Source: Streptomyces sp. NBC_01723
GTDB taxonomy: Bacteria > Actinomycetota > Actinomycetes > Streptomycetales > Streptomycetaceae
NCBI RefSeq assembly: GCF_036246005.1
Contig: NZ_CP109171.1
Coordinates: 2,964,001-3,028,000, forward strand
Length of the DNA: 64,000 bases
Direction of reading: 5' to 3'
The position numbers and the translations under genes were made by a program. The notes below the pieces were generated by a model. That model was not told where the DNA came from. It made no database searches and saw only the letters and a program-made list of their open reading frames with translations. Of the stretch, positions 43,900-53,451 are shown one piece after another (positions within the stretch are counted from its first letter, which is position 1; each line of letters opens with the position of its first letter).

Positions 43900-45327
43900 T
43901 CAGCCGAGTTTCTCCAGCTCCGGCTCGCCGTGCCGCTCGGCGATCTGCGGGTTGCGGCTCTTGAGCACGGCCCAGCCGATGCCGAGGGCGGCGGCCCAGC
44001 CGGCCATCACGTACAGACAGACGCGGGCGTCGGCGTCGTAGGCGATGAGGCAGGTGACGAAGAGGAGGAAGGCGATGGCGATGTAGGAGCAGACGGAGCC
44101 GCCCGGGGCCGGGAAGGAGGAGGCGGGCAGGCGGCCCGCGACGACCTTGCGGCGGTACAGGACGTGACTGATGAGGATCATCAGCCAGGTCCAGATGCCG
44201 GCCGCGGTGGCGACGGAGGTGACGTAGCCGAAGGCCTTCTCCGGGACGACGTAGTTCAGCACCACGCCGATGCCCATGAAGACGACGGAGACCGCGATGC
44301 CGAACGCCGGGGTCTTGGTCGACGACAGCCGGCTGAAGACCTTGGGGGCCTCGCCGTTGTCCGCCAGGGTGCGCAGCATGCGGCCCGTGGAGTACATGCC
44401 GGAGTTGCAGGAGGACAGGGCGGCGGTCAGCACGACGAAGTTGACGATGCCGGCGCCGGCCGGGATGCCGATGACGGTGAACGCCTCCACGAAGGGGCTG
44501 ACGCCCTCGGCGAACTCGGTCCACTTGACCACCGCCAGGATGACGGTGAGGGCGCCGACGTAGAAGAGCGCGATGCGCCAGGGCAGGGTGTTGATCGCCT
44601 TGGGGAGGGTCTTCTCCGGGTTCTCGGACTCGCCGGCGGTGACGCCGACCAGCTCGACGGCGAGGTAGGCGAACATGACGCCCTGAAGGGTCATCAGGGA
44701 CGAGCCGATGCCCTTGGGGAAGAAGCCGTCGAAGGCCCACAGGTTGGAGACGGCGGCGGTGTCGCCGGCCTGGCTGAAGCCGAGGGTGAGCACGCCGAGG
44801 CCGATCACGATCATGCCGATGATGGCGGTGACCTTGACCATCGAGAACCAGAACTCGATCTCGCCGAAGAGTTTCACCGAGATGAGGTTGGCCCCGAAGA
44901 GCAGGACCAGGAAGACCAGGGCGGAGACCCACTGCGGGATCTCGGGGAACCAGTAATGGATGTAGATGGCGGCGGCGGTGAGTTCCGCCATGCCGGTGAC
45001 CACCCACATCAGCCAGTACGTCCAGCCGGTGAAGTAACCGAAGAAGGGGCCGAGGAACTCGCGCGAGTACTCGGCGAAGGAGCCGGAGACGGGACGGTAG
45101 AGCAGGAGCTCGCCGAGCGCCCGCATGATGAAGAAGATGATCACGCCCGCGAGGGCGTACATGAGGATGATGCTGGGGCCGGCCTTGGCGATGTTCGCAC
45201 CGGCGCCCAGGAAGAGACCGACGCCGATGGCGCCGCCGATCGCGATCATCTGGACCTGGCGGCTGTTGAGTCCGCGCTCGTAGCCCTCTTCCGGTGCCTT
45301 CTCCGTGTCGACCTGCGCAGAGGTCAT
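43900..45327 (-). CDS. APC-superfamily amino acid permease
   Basis: This 475-residue permease has twelve hydrophobic segments. The family opening is GLNSRQVQMIAIGGAIGVGLFLGAG, with the substrate loop GPSIILMYALAG after it and SSCNSGMYSTGRMLRTLA in the later part. The sequence suits the AAT family (lysine/aromatic/D-Ser-like permeases), but the exact substrate is not clear. GGAGAAAGGCG precedes the ATG at 45327. The seven-residue-longer start has a weaker site. It runs opposite to nothing and stands alone. Confidence 0.9.
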   Translation of the reverse strand: MTSAQVDTEKAPEEGYERGLNSRQVQMIAIGGAIGVGLFLGAGANIAKAGPSIILMYALAGVIIFFIMRALGELLLYRPVSGSFAEYSREFLGPFFGYFTGWTYWLMWVVTGMAELTAAAIYIHYWFPEIPQWVSALVFLVLLFGANLISVKLFGEIEFWFSMVKVTAIIGMIVIGLGVLTLGFSQAGDTAAVSNLWAFDGFFPKGIGSSLMTLQGVMFAYLAVELVGVTAGESENPEKTLPKAINTLPWRIALFYVGALTVILAVVKWTEFAEGVSPFVEAFTVIGIPAGAGIVNFVVLTAALSSCNSGMYSTGRMLRTLADNGEAPKVFSRLSSTKTPAFGIAVSVVFMGIGVVLNYVVPEKAFGYVTSVATAAGIWTWLMILISHVLYRRKVVAGRLPASSFPAPGGSVCSYIAIAFLLFVTCLIAYDADARVCLYVMAGWAAALGIGWAVLKSRNPQIAERHGEPELEKLG

Positions 45328-45697
45328 GTGTGATGCGCCTTTCTCCATGCCGATCCGGACCTTTGGACGGTCTCGGATCGGGTCGCGATCCCCCCGGATG
45401 ATGGAGCTGAGCGGGCCTCACATCCCGCTCGGTGCCTGGCCGGCGGTCGCCGGCTCGGTGGCGCACCCGGCCGAACATTCGGGTGGTGTTCGCCGGGCGG
45501 TCGTGAAGATTTACCACGACCGCGGAGCTGATCACAGGGGCCGACTGTGACGCGTCACACAGACAAAAGAGGACACATGGCGAACTGGAGGTGCAAAAAA
45601 GGGCGCGCTTTTGGGGTGATCGTTATCCGGATTTGAGGCTCCGCTGAGCGGACACGAAGGGTGAACGAACCGACACCTTCCGGGCACAGGTCCGCGG
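45328..45697. promoter_or_regulatory. Intergenic region upstream of the permease, with a palindrome and a tiny frame
   Basis: This gap contains TGTGACGCGTCACA (45546-45559), a perfect 14-bp palindrome that fits the GTG-N6-CAC Crp-type half-site pattern. Eighteen bases later an ATG at 45577, behind AGAGGACAC, opens a 20-codon frame (MANWRCKKGRAFG..., to 45636). Whether that peptide is made, and whether either element regulates the leftward permease or another unit, is unknown. Confidence 0.35.
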
Positions 45698-46306
45698 TCA
45701 GGGCATGAGGGTCGCGACGAGCGACTCCTGCAGCCCACCGAGCCACAGGTACGCCATCACCATCGGCTTGCGCGGGTCCTCGTCCGGGAGCCGGTAGAGC
45801 AGGTCGGTGTCGTCCTCGTCGGTGATCTCCAGCCGGGAGCCGATCGCGAGGCGCAGGTCGTTCAGGGCTCCCAGCCACTGCCGGGACTCCTCCGCCGACA
45901 GCTTCAGCACCGCCGCGTCCTTGCCGGCCGACCGGGAGGCCACGGCGTCCAGCGCGCGGATCACGGCGAGCGCGGTCTCCCGCTTGCCGGCCCGCAGGTC
46001 GTTCTCGGTGTACCGGCGGAACTCGGCGGAGGACGCCCGCTGCTCCTCGGCCTCCCGGGCCTGCGGGGTGCCCTCCGGGTCACCGTAGGCGTCCGGGAAC
46101 AGGCGGCGCAGCACCGGGTCGGACGGCGGCTCGCTCGGACCCTCGGCGAACAGCTCGGCGAGCGGGTCGTCGGAGGCGTCCTCGGCGGGGCCGGGGCCGA
46201 TCAGCTCCAGGAGCTGCACGGCCAGCGAGCGGATGATGGAGATCTCGACGTCGTCGAGGGCGACGGCCGCGCCGCCGCCGGGGAGCGGTTCGAACTGTCC
46301 TGACAT
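45698..46306 (-). CDS. DUF2017 protein
   Basis: This 202-residue DUF2017 protein is the usual companion gene 3' to clpS in actinobacteria and lies 41 bp downstream of it here. The family pattern EFRRYTENDLRAGKR and LRLAIGSRLEITDEDD is clear. The acidic N-terminal half contains DDPLAELF. Function is unknown. Its constant link with clpS suggests a role in N-degron/ClpAP substrate control. Confidence 0.92.
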   Translation of the reverse strand: MSGQFEPLPGGGAAVALDDVEISIIRSLAVQLLELIGPGPAEDASDDPLAELFAEGPSEPPSDPVLRRLFPDAYGDPEGTPQAREAEEQRASSAEFRRYTENDLRAGKRETALAVIRALDAVASRSAGKDAAVLKLSAEESRQWLGALNDLRLAIGSRLEITDEDDTDLLYRLPDEDPRKPMVMAYLWLGGLQESLVATLMP

Positions 46307-46347
46307 GGCGGCGATTCAGCTACTTCCGTCCTGCGGGCGGGCGAGGG

Positions 46348-46665
46348 TCATTTCCGGTCCTGCTGGAGGGTGGCCCACAGGCCGTAGCCGTGCATGGCCT
46401 GGACGTCCCGCTCCATCTCCTCGCGCGAGCCGACGGAGACGACCGCCCGGCCCTTGTGGTGGACATCCATCATCAGCTTGGTGGCCTTGTCCTTGGAGTA
46501 GCCGAAGTACGACTGGAAGACGTACGTCACGTAGCTCATGAGGTTGACGGGGTCGTTGTGCACGATCGTCACCCAGGGCACGTCGGGCTCGGGTACGGCG
46601 AAGACCTCCTCCGCCGACTCGGTCTTCTCGATCTCCATGGGTGCGGCTGCCGTCACAGGGCCCAT
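46348..46665 (-). CDS. clpS: ATP-dependent Clp protease adaptor ClpS
   Basis: This 105-residue adaptor binds N-terminal destabilising residues and delivers them to ClpA/C. The core is [20 protein letters not shown] and [20 protein letters not shown], with the binding-pocket Asn-Asp pair and the HxK segment. The start is taken at 46665 (MGPVTAAAP). A second ATG nine codons later (MEIEKTES) is possible, and neither has a strong site. It is co-oriented with the DUF2017 gene. Confidence 0.94.
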   Translation of the reverse strand: MGPVTAAAPMEIEKTESAEEVFAVPEPDVPWVTIVHNDPVNLMSYVTYVFQSYFGYSKDKATKLMMDVHHKGRAVVSVGSREEMERDVQAMHGYGLWATLQQDRK

Positions 46666-46774
46666 GCTGCCACCACAGGGGGGCACCCGCACAAACGGGC
46701 CTGTGGCGGGCGCCACGCGAACCGGGCGGGCATCGAAATCGTCAGAGTGACGAAATGGGGGTACGATCCGTCGT

Positions 46775-48124
46775 ATGAACACAGCGGACCTTGGGCTGCC
46801 GGTCGACGTTCCCTCCACGGCGCTCTTCACCGACCAGTACGAGCTGACCATGTTGCGGGCCGCCCTGAAGGCGGGCACCGCCGGGCGGCGGAGCGTGTTC
46901 GAGGTCTTCACCCGCCGGCTGCCGGACGGGCGCCGCTACGGCGTCGTGGCGGGCACCGGGCGGGTGCTGGACGCGGTGGAGAACTTCCGCTTCGACGCGG
47001 ACGTGCTGAGCTTCCTGCGCGAGAAGGACATCGTCGACGAGCAGACCCTGGACTGGCTCGCCCAGTACCGCTTCAGCGGCGACATCTGGGGCTACCCCGA
47101 GGGCGAGGTGTACTTCCCCGGCTCGCCGATCATGCGGGTCGAGGGGACCTTCGGCGAGTGCGTGCTGCTGGAGACGGTGATCCTCTCCATCCTGAACCAC
47201 GACTCGGCGATCGCCGCCGCCGCCTCCCGGATGTCCTCGGCCGCCGGGGACCGCCCGCTGATCGAGATGGGCGCCCGCCGCACCCACGAGCTGGCCGCGG
47301 TCGCCGCCGCCCGCTCCGCCTACGTCGGCGGCTTCGCCACCACCTCCGACCTGGCGGCCGGCTTCCGCTACAACATCCCCACCGTCGGCACCTCGGCGCA
47401 CGCCTTCACCCTGCTGCACGACAGGGAGCGCGACGCCTTCCGGGCCCAGGTCGACGCCCTCGGCCGGGACACCACGCTCCTGGTGGACACCTACGACGTC
47501 GCCGAGGCCGTCCGCACGGCGGTGGAGGTCGCCGGGCCCGAGCTGGGCGCCGTGCGCATCGACTCCGGCGACCTGCTGCTGGTCGCGCACCGGGTGCGCC
47601 AGCAGCTGGACGAGCTGGGCGCCACCCGGACGAAGATCGTCGTGACCTCGGACCTGGACGAGTACGCCATCGCCTCGCTGGCGGCGGCGCCCGTGGACGC
47701 GTACGGGGTCGGCACCCAGCTGGTGACCGGGTCCGGGCACCCGACGGCCTCGATGGTCTACAAGCTGGTCGCCCGCGAGTCCGGCGGCGCCGGCGACGGC
47801 GCGCCGCTGGTGCCGGTGGCCAAGAAGTCCAGCGGCGGCAAGACGTCGATCGGCGGACGCAAGTGGGCCGCCCGGCGCCTGGACGCCGACGGCCACGCGG
47901 AGGCCGAGGTCATCGGCACCGGGCCGGTGCCCGCGGACCTCGCCGACCGGCAGCTCCTGGTCGAGCTGGTCAAGGGCGGTGAGGTGGTCGCCCGCGAGCC
48001 GCTGGACGCCGCCCGGGACCGGCACGCGGCCGCGCGCGCCGGGCTGCCGCTCTCCGCCACGCAGCTCTCCCGAGGGGAACCAGTCATTCCGACGGAGTAC
48101 GCGCACGAGGGCTCGGGTAACTAA
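46775..48124 (+). CDS. pncB: Nicotinate phosphoribosyltransferase
   Basis: This 449-residue enzyme makes nicotinate mononucleotide from nicotinate and PRPP. The N-terminal [14 protein letters not shown] region, [30 protein letters not shown] and the C-terminal [21 protein letters not shown] phosphate-binding region identify the family. It is followed 86 bp later by pncA on the same strand, so nicotinamide recycling is a single unit. GGGGGTACG upstream of the ATG provides the site. Confidence 0.95.
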   Translation: MNTADLGLPVDVPSTALFTDQYELTMLRAALKAGTAGRRSVFEVFTRRLPDGRRYGVVAGTGRVLDAVENFRFDADVLSFLREKDIVDEQTLDWLAQYRFSGDIWGYPEGEVYFPGSPIMRVEGTFGECVLLETVILSILNHDSAIAAAASRMSSAAGDRPLIEMGARRTHELAAVAAARSAYVGGFATTSDLAAGFRYNIPTVGTSAHAFTLLHDRERDAFRAQVDALGRDTTLLVDTYDVAEAVRTAVEVAGPELGAVRIDSGDLLLVAHRVRQQLDELGATRTKIVVTSDLDEYAIASLAAAPVDAYGVGTQLVTGSGHPTASMVYKLVARESGGAGDGAPLVPVAKKSSGGKTSIGGRKWAARRLDADGHAEAEVIGTGPVPADLADRQLLVELVKGGEVVAREPLDAARDRHAAARAGLPLSATQLSRGEPVIPTEYAHEGSGN

Positions 48125-48210
48125 AGCTGGTACGGACCGCCAGGCCCCCGCACCGCCCGTTCCCACCGACCTCACAATCGACCAATCGACCCAGTCGAAG
48201 GACACCGACC

Positions 48211-48798
48211 ATGCGCCGCGCCTTGATCGTCGTAGACGTGCAGAACGACTTCTGCGAGGGGGGCAGCCTCGCGGTGTCCGGCGGTGCCGACGTGGCCGCC
48301 GCCATCACCGAGCTGATCGGGCAGGCGCCCGCCGGCTACCGCCACGTCGTGGCCACCCGCGACCACCACATCGCGCCGGGCGGCCACTTCGCCGACAACC
48401 CCGACTACGTCCACTCCTGGCCGGCGCACTGCGTCGCCGGCACCGAGGGAGTCGGCTTCCATCCGAACTTCGCGCCGGCCGTCGCCTCCGGCGCCATAGA
48501 CGCCGTCTTCGACAAGGGGGCGTACTCGGCGGCCTACAGCGGCTTCGAGGGCGCCGACGAGAACGGCACGCCGCTCGCCGAGTGGCTGCGGGCCCGGGAG
48601 ATCGACGAGGTCGACGTGGTGGGCATCGCCACCGACCACTGCGTGCGGGCCACCGCCCTGGACGCGGCCCGCGAGGGCTTCCGCACCCAGGTGCTGCTCG
48701 ACCTGACCGCCGGCGTGGCCCAGGCGACCACCGAGCGGGCTCTGGAGGAGCTGCTGGAGGCGGGCGTGGAGCTGTCCGGGAAGCCGGTCGTGCAGTAG
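48211..48798 (+). CDS. pncA: Nicotinamidase/pyrazinamidase
   Basis: This 195-residue isochorismatase-fold amidase hydrolyses nicotinamide to nicotinate. The catalytic triad is Asp9 (VDVQNDF), Lys102 (FDKGAY) and Cys144 (TDHCVRAT). Metal ligands include Asp51 and His53. GAAGGACACCGACC precedes the ATG at 48211. It follows pncB by 86 bp. The chain is of normal length. Confidence 0.95.
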   Translation: MRRALIVVDVQNDFCEGGSLAVSGGADVAAAITELIGQAPAGYRHVVATRDHHIAPGGHFADNPDYVHSWPAHCVAGTEGVGFHPNFAPAVASGAIDAVFDKGAYSAAYSGFEGADENGTPLAEWLRAREIDEVDVVGIATDHCVRATALDAAREGFRTQVLLDLTAGVAQATTERALEELLEAGVELSGKPVVQ

Positions 48799-48812
48799 TC
48801 GGCCGGTCGGCT

Positions 48813-49172
48813 CTAGGTCTGGGTCTGGGTCTGGGTCTGGGCCGTCGGGCGTCCGAGCAGGGCGCGGATCGGGTGCCACAGCTCCTGGACCAGGTCCGGG
48901 CCGCCCGCCACCCCGGCGACCGGCGCCGTGCGCCATATCAGGCCGTCCGGGTGGTGCAGGACCGCGGTGATCTCGTCCGGGGTCGGCGGGGCCGCGTTGC
49001 CCCGCAGGTAGACCGCACGCAGTCCCAGGTTGCGCAGCCTGGTCAGGGCGCGCGCCCGGTTGCGGGCGTGGATGAGAAAGCGCAGGCTGCCCTCCGGGCG
49101 GGCGGGGCTGGGCAGGTTCAGTGCCACCACCACCGTGCCGTTCGGCAGCTTGCAGAAGCCTCCTGCGGCCAT
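48813..49172 (-). CDS. Conserved hypothetical protein with a Gln-Thr repeat tail
   Basis: This 119-residue protein of unknown function has mixed alpha/beta composition (LRFLIHARNRARALTRLRNLGLRAVYLRG) and no known motif. The last eight residues are alternating Gln-Thr, encoded by a TCTGGG-type hexanucleotide tandem, so the C-terminus could vary by slippage. GGGGG lies about ten bases before the ATG. It is convergent with pncA. Confidence 0.65.
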   Translation of the reverse strand: MAAGGFCKLPNGTVVVALNLPSPARPEGSLRFLIHARNRARALTRLRNLGLRAVYLRGNAAPPTPDEITAVLHHPDGLIWRTAPVAGVAGGPDLVQELWHPIRALLGRPTAQTQTQTQT

Positions 49173-49318
49173 GCGGTCATACCCCCGTGTCAGCCGGCGT
49201 CGGTCCGGGCGTCGGACCCGGTGTCAATAAGAGAACCACAGGACGCACCTAAACACGGATCGGCGGTGACCCGCCAGGGGGTCACCGCCGAACACCGTCT
49301 GACCTGCACTAATGCTGT

Positions 49319-51670
49319 TTACCTGCCTGCGGAGCCCACTTCCAGCTCGATCGTCGAGCCATCCTTGGCCTCCTTGAGGATCTTGATCTTCGTGTTGGTG
49401 TCAGTGATCTTGACACCGCCGGTGGGGTTCGCCGGGTCGTAGTAGTCGTTCGTGCGGTCGTTGAAGACCGAGACGCCCTTCGAGCCCGGGATGTACTTCG
49501 CGACGTCCGCCTGGTGCAGCGTCATGCCGTCCGTCTTGTAGAGGCTGAACGGCGAGTCGTACGCCTGGATGCGGTTGCGCATCAGGGTGCCGTCCTTCCA
49601 CTTCAGCGCGGTCGGGTGCGAGTCGATCGGCAGGACCAGGCCGGAGCCCGGGTGCTGGCTGGTGTTGTTGTCCGCCTGGGAGGTGTCCCACTTCCAGATC
49701 AGCAGGCCGTTCTGGTACGCGTAGTGCTCCACCCAGTTCGGACGCTCCGAGAAGCCGAAGTTGTACGGGCCGGTCTTCAGCGTCTTGTCGTACGACACGT
49801 ACTGACGGTTCTCGGCGATGTAGTACTGCGCGTAGTCCTTGGTGAAGGACGCGCCCACGCGGGAGAAGCCGTTGGCGGTCCAAGCGGCGTCCGCGGTCTC
49901 GGCGTTGTCGGTGAAGAGCGCCTCGCCGTCGGCCGTCACGGTGATCGCGTCGGCCGTGAAGCCCTTCTGGGCCACGCCGCCGTCGGTCTGGTAGCGGAAG
50001 CGGAGGTCGATCTTCTTGCCGGCGTAGGCGTCCAGCGGGTAGGCCAGCTTGCCGTGGGCGTCGGCCGTGCCGTGCAGGGCCGGCTTGTCGGCGGCGTCGC
50101 GCGGGATCGGCTGGCCGTCGAACGTGCCGTCGATGGCGGTCCAGTTGGCGCCGCCGTCGGTGGACACCTCGGTGTAGAGGTAGTCGTAGTTGGCCTCGAT
50201 GTCGTACCAGCCGTCCAGGGTGAGGGCGGCGGACGACTTGCCGGTGAGGTCGACGCTGCGGGTCAGCGTGTTCTTGAGGTTGTCACCGCTGCCGCTCCAC
50301 CACTGGGTCTTGCCCTCGGCGGGGGTGACGATCTCGGTGGTGACCGCCTTCTTCGGCAGCTCGACGACCAGGCCCTGCTTGTGCTTGGTGTTGTACTCGG
50401 CCAGGCCCAGCTTGTGCCAGGAGCTGACGCCCGCCTTGGCGGTGTCGTAGTTCAGCCAGCCCAGCTGGAGCTTGTCCCAGGCGTTCATGTCGCCGGGCAG
50501 GTCGCCGATCTCGTTGCGGCCGGTGCCCAGCCACGAGCCGGACGACATCAGCGTCCAGAAGCCGGTGGAGTTGTCGCCGCCGGCCGTGTCGTAGTGGTCC
50601 GGCAGACCGAGGTCGTGGCCGTACTCGTGGGCGTAGACGCCGAGTCCGCCGTTCTCGGGCTGGATCGTGTAGTCGCCGACCCAGACGCCGGTGGAGCCGA
50701 TCTGCGAGCCGCCGAGCTTGTTCTGCGCGGGGCCGGTGGCGCCGGCGTCCGTGCCGAAGGCGTACCAGCGGTGCGCCCAGATCGCGTCGGTGCCCTGGAC
50801 GCCGCCGCCCGCGGACTCGTCCTCGCCCGCGTGCACGACCTGGAAGTGGTCGATGTAGCCGTCGGGCTCGTTGAAGTCGCCGTCGCCGTCGAAGTCGTAG
50901 CGGTCCCACTCGTCGAAGCGGGCGGCGTCCGCCTTGATCTGGGCGTCGGTGCGGCCGGCCGCCTTCTGCTGCTCGACCCAGGCGTTCAGGCCGTCGCTGA
51001 CGACGTTCCACACGCTCGGGCAGTTGGTGTCGCCGCAGGCGTTGTTGCCGTAGCGTGCCTCGTTGTAGGGGACCTTGACCCAGTCGGAGACCTCGCCCTC
51101 GACCGAGTAGCGGCCGGAGGACTGCTTCTCGTAGTACGTCTTGACCGAGTCGACGCCCTTGCCCGAACCGAAGTACAGGTCCTGGAAGTGCTGCTGGTCG
51201 TAGTCCTCCTTCCAGGCCGTGGAGTTGTCCGTCTTGCGGTTCGGCTTGGCTATCTGGTTGTGCAGCGGGCCGGCCTCGCCGCCGTAGCGGCTGTCGACCT
51301 TGTCGCCGAACTCGACCAGGATGGTGAAGATCTTGTCGGTCTTCTCCCGGCCCAGCTCGACGTACTTGCTGTCGCCCTTCTTGCTCTTGAGCTGGACGAC
51401 GTTGGAGCCGTCCTTCTTCTTCACCGAGGCCTTGCCGGATATGACCTGGTTGAGGGCCTCCTCCCGCTGGGCGGCCTGCGTGTCGCTCAGCGGGCCCTTG
51501 AGGTCGTGGGAGTCCGTGCCCTTCGCCGGGTTCGGGTCTTGGCGGTCCACGGCCGAGGGCCGGGCCGGCGAGTCCGCCTGGGCCACGCCGGCCGCGGACA
51601 GCGTGGCGGTCGCCGCGGCGAATGCGACGGTGGTCGCCGCCGTTCTGAACATCCAGGATCTGCTGGTCAC
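49319..51670 (-). CDS. Secreted M6 family (immune inhibitor A-like) metalloprotease
   Basis: This 783-residue exported zinc protease begins at GTG 51670 behind GGGGGAGGAAC, with a signal peptide of about 31 residues ending AQA. The zinc motif HEYGHDLGLPDH is at residues 348-359. Before it, residues about 259-274 (DFDGDGDFNEPDGYID) form a calcium-binding-like loop. Beta-rich domains follow (LTLDGWYDIEANYDY and later blocks), typical of M6 proteases with MAM- or lectin-like C-terminal modules. It probably degrades extracellular proteins. The upstream region has an inverted repeat GTCAAGTG...CATTTGAC at 51755-51774. Confidence 0.92.
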   Translation of the reverse strand: MTSRSWMFRTAATTVAFAAATATLSAAGVAQADSPARPSAVDRQDPNPAKGTDSHDLKGPLSDTQAAQREEALNQVISGKASVKKKDGSNVVQLKSKKGDSKYVELGREKTDKIFTILVEFGDKVDSRYGGEAGPLHNQIAKPNRKTDNSTAWKEDYDQQHFQDLYFGSGKGVDSVKTYYEKQSSGRYSVEGEVSDWVKVPYNEARYGNNACGDTNCPSVWNVVSDGLNAWVEQQKAAGRTDAQIKADAARFDEWDRYDFDGDGDFNEPDGYIDHFQVVHAGEDESAGGGVQGTDAIWAHRWYAFGTDAGATGPAQNKLGGSQIGSTGVWVGDYTIQPENGGLGVYAHEYGHDLGLPDHYDTAGGDNSTGFWTLMSSGSWLGTGRNEIGDLPGDMNAWDKLQLGWLNYDTAKAGVSSWHKLGLAEYNTKHKQGLVVELPKKAVTTEIVTPAEGKTQWWSGSGDNLKNTLTRSVDLTGKSSAALTLDGWYDIEANYDYLYTEVSTDGGANWTAIDGTFDGQPIPRDAADKPALHGTADAHGKLAYPLDAYAGKKIDLRFRYQTDGGVAQKGFTADAITVTADGEALFTDNAETADAAWTANGFSRVGASFTKDYAQYYIAENRQYVSYDKTLKTGPYNFGFSERPNWVEHYAYQNGLLIWKWDTSQADNNTSQHPGSGLVLPIDSHPTALKWKDGTLMRNRIQAYDSPFSLYKTDGMTLHQADVAKYIPGSKGVSVFNDRTNDYYDPANPTGGVKITDTNTKIKILKEAKDGSTIELEVGSAGR

Positions 51671-52081
51671 TTGAGTTCCTCCCCCGCGTCCACGCGCGCG
51701 GATGGGGGGACAAGGACAGAGCAAAGTCCGCGCACACGTGCTCAACGCGTGTAGTCAAGTGACGACATTTGACTAGAGGTTCACCAGAAAAGACAGACCT
51801 TGACTTGAGCAGAACAAGTGCACTATGCGGAGACCTCGTTCGCTTTGCGGACACCCGGCCAGGGCCGCCGGCCCCTCCGGCGGGCGCGCGGCACCGTCCA
51901 CTTCCCGGACGCCATGAATCCGTGCGCCCCCCGTGCATCGGCCATGTCGGTTAGGTCATGCTTACTGCTGGTTCCACTAGGGCACACAGCGGGTTAGAGT
52001 CGCTTGGCGGAACGCCCGGAAGCCGGCGGACAGCCAGGCCGACAGCCCGTCTCACCCCCAAGATCGTCTTCCGAGGACACG
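51671..52081. promoter_or_regulatory. Divergent upstream region of the M6 protease and a small membrane protein gene
   Basis: This 411-bp gap is noticeably more AT-rich than its surroundings. GTCAAGTG and CATTTGAC (51755-51774) form a 7-of-8 inverted repeat about 85 bp before the protease start. A further CTTGACTTGAGCAG-type segment follows near 51797. They could be operator sites. I find no gene in this stretch. Confidence 0.35.
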
Positions 52082-52369
52082 ATGGCCATGCCCCGTCCGA
52101 CTGCCGCACAGTTCGCCTACGGTTCGTGCACCGTGATCTTCTCGACACTCGCCATGCTGCTGCTGTCACAGACGAGTTCGGGTCCCTCAGTCGCCGTCAT
52201 CGCCGTCGCCGCGCTCGCCCTCGGGCTGCTGGTCGCCATGACGGTCCCCCAGCCCAGGACACGCACCATGTCCCCCGTTGCCGCCCGCGGGCCCGCCGCG
52301 GACCGGACGCCGGTGCCGGCGGCCCGGATCTCCGCGGGGGCGGGCGAGTCGCGGGGACGCGCCGCTTAG
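52082..52369 (+). CDS. Small membrane protein
   Basis: This 95-residue protein has two hydrophobic helices (about 16-29 and 36-53) and a basic, Pro/Ala-rich C-terminal tail. The ATG at 52082 follows GAGGACAC. I recognise no domain. It is divergent from the M6 protease gene and convergent with the RDD-family gene. Confidence 0.7.
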   Translation: MAMPRPTAAQFAYGSCTVIFSTLAMLLLSQTSSGPSVAVIAVAALALGLLVAMTVPQPRTRTMSPVAARGPAADRTPVPAARISAGAGESRGRAA

Positions 52370-52399
52370 GAGCCGGCGTCCGGGCCGTCGGCGGGGCCG

Positions 52400-53185
52400 T
52401 CAGCGGGTGCTGACCACCACCGTCTTGGCGGCCTTGTCGTGCAGGCCCTGTTTGTAGGGCCGGTCGAAGTAGCTCCAGCCGCCCGCGATGACCGTCCAGA
52501 CGCAGGCACAGCAGAACGCGAACGGGATCCACAGCACCAGGGCACGGATCAGCGACGTCTGCGCCGAGGGCGTCGCGCCGTTGTCCAGGTTGGCCACGCG
52601 CATCCCGAGCCACTTCTTGCCCAGGGTCTGGCCCGTCCTGCTGATCAGGTAGGTGTCGTAGGCGATGTAGAGCACGGCGGCGATCACGGACTGCCAGAGC
52701 GAGTTGCCGACCTCGATGTCCTCGCCGTCCACCGTGTACTCCTGGACATTGAAGGCCCAGCTGAGCAGCCAGACCACGATGCCCACGAGGATCATGTCGA
52801 TGATCCGCGCGAGGGTGCGGCGACCGCTGTCGGCGAGCGGGGGCATCCCGGCGAGGGGGTCGCCGGGGGCGCCGCCACCACCGTAGGGGTCACCGCCGTA
52901 GGGGCCGCCGCCGCCGGGAGGTGGGGCGCCGTAGGGGCCACCGCCGCCGGGGGGCGGAGCACCGTACGGGTCTCCTCCGCCGGGGGGCGGAGCACCGTAC
53001 GGGCCTCCTCCGCCGGGGGGCTGTGCACCACCCGGGGGCGGGGTGCCACCCGGAGGCGGGGTGCCGTAGGGGCCGCCCTCGCCGGATCCGGGCTCCGGGC
53101 CCGGGCCGGGGGACGGAGGCGGTTTCCTGAACGGGTCGTCTTCCGGCGGCTGCCCGCCGGATCCGGGGGGCGGTTCGCTGCTCAT
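52400..53185 (-). CDS. RDD family membrane protein with a Pro/Gly-rich N-terminus
   Basis: This 261-residue protein has a first 110 residues that are almost pure Pro/Gly/Tyr repeats (PPPGGGGPYGA-like units). The C-terminal part is an RDD domain with three transmembrane helices (RRTLARIIDMILVGIVVWLLSW, SVIAAVLYIAYDTYL, LVLWIPFAFCCACVWTVIAG) and the RTGQTLGKKWLGMRV and DRPYKQGLHDKAAKTVVV signatures. Function is unknown. Such proteins are frequent in actinobacterial membranes. A second RDD gene lies 266 bp further along on the same strand. Confidence 0.88.
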   Translation of the reverse strand: MSSEPPPGSGGQPPEDDPFRKPPPSPGPGPEPGSGEGGPYGTPPPGGTPPPGGAQPPGGGGPYGAPPPGGGDPYGAPPPGGGGPYGAPPPGGGGPYGGDPYGGGGAPGDPLAGMPPLADSGRRTLARIIDMILVGIVVWLLSWAFNVQEYTVDGEDIEVGNSLWQSVIAAVLYIAYDTYLISRTGQTLGKKWLGMRVANLDNGATPSAQTSLIRALVLWIPFAFCCACVWTVIAGGWSYFDRPYKQGLHDKAAKTVVVSTR

Positions 53186-53300
53186 GTCCCGAGTCGAACT
53201 CGGACTCTCTTTCCCCGCATCCGGCGAGCGGCCGTCCGGAGTACGCCGTCAGGGGAAGCGGCCAAGGGTGCGTCGCCGGGTGCGGGTGCGCTGTGGTCAC

Positions 53301-53372
53301 TCGCGCAGTTCCCCGCGCCCCTTCGGGGCACGTCCAGCGCACGTCCCTCAAGGGGCGCGGGGAACTGCGCGA
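53301..53372. repeat. Long inverted repeat with simple-sequence tail
   Basis: A 23-bp arm (53301-53323) is the perfect inverted complement of 53350-53372, enclosing a 26-base GC-rich loop. It contains the GTTCCCCGCGCCCC element that I recognise as a common dispersed intergenic palindrome in Streptomyces genomes. A CACCCG-type tandem follows at about 53382-53408. It lies between the two RDD genes and may act as a terminator. Confidence 0.7.
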
Positions 53373-53451
53373 CCAGCCCCCACGCACCCGCACCCGCACC
53401 CGCACCCGGCACGAGACGCAAGCCCCCCGCCCCCGGCCCCGCCCCGCCCGG

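Noticed and set aside
49514..51754. A 746-codon plus-strand open frame
   Set aside because: It is antisense to the M6 protease gene, whose HEYGH motif and signal peptide are unambiguous. Its Val/Gly/Arg composition is that of a reverse-complement frame.
53382..53408. CACCCG tandem as a possible CRISPR-like or regulatory array
   Set aside because: The units are six bases with no spacers. It is a simple-sequence repeat. No CRISPR array is present anywhere in the window.
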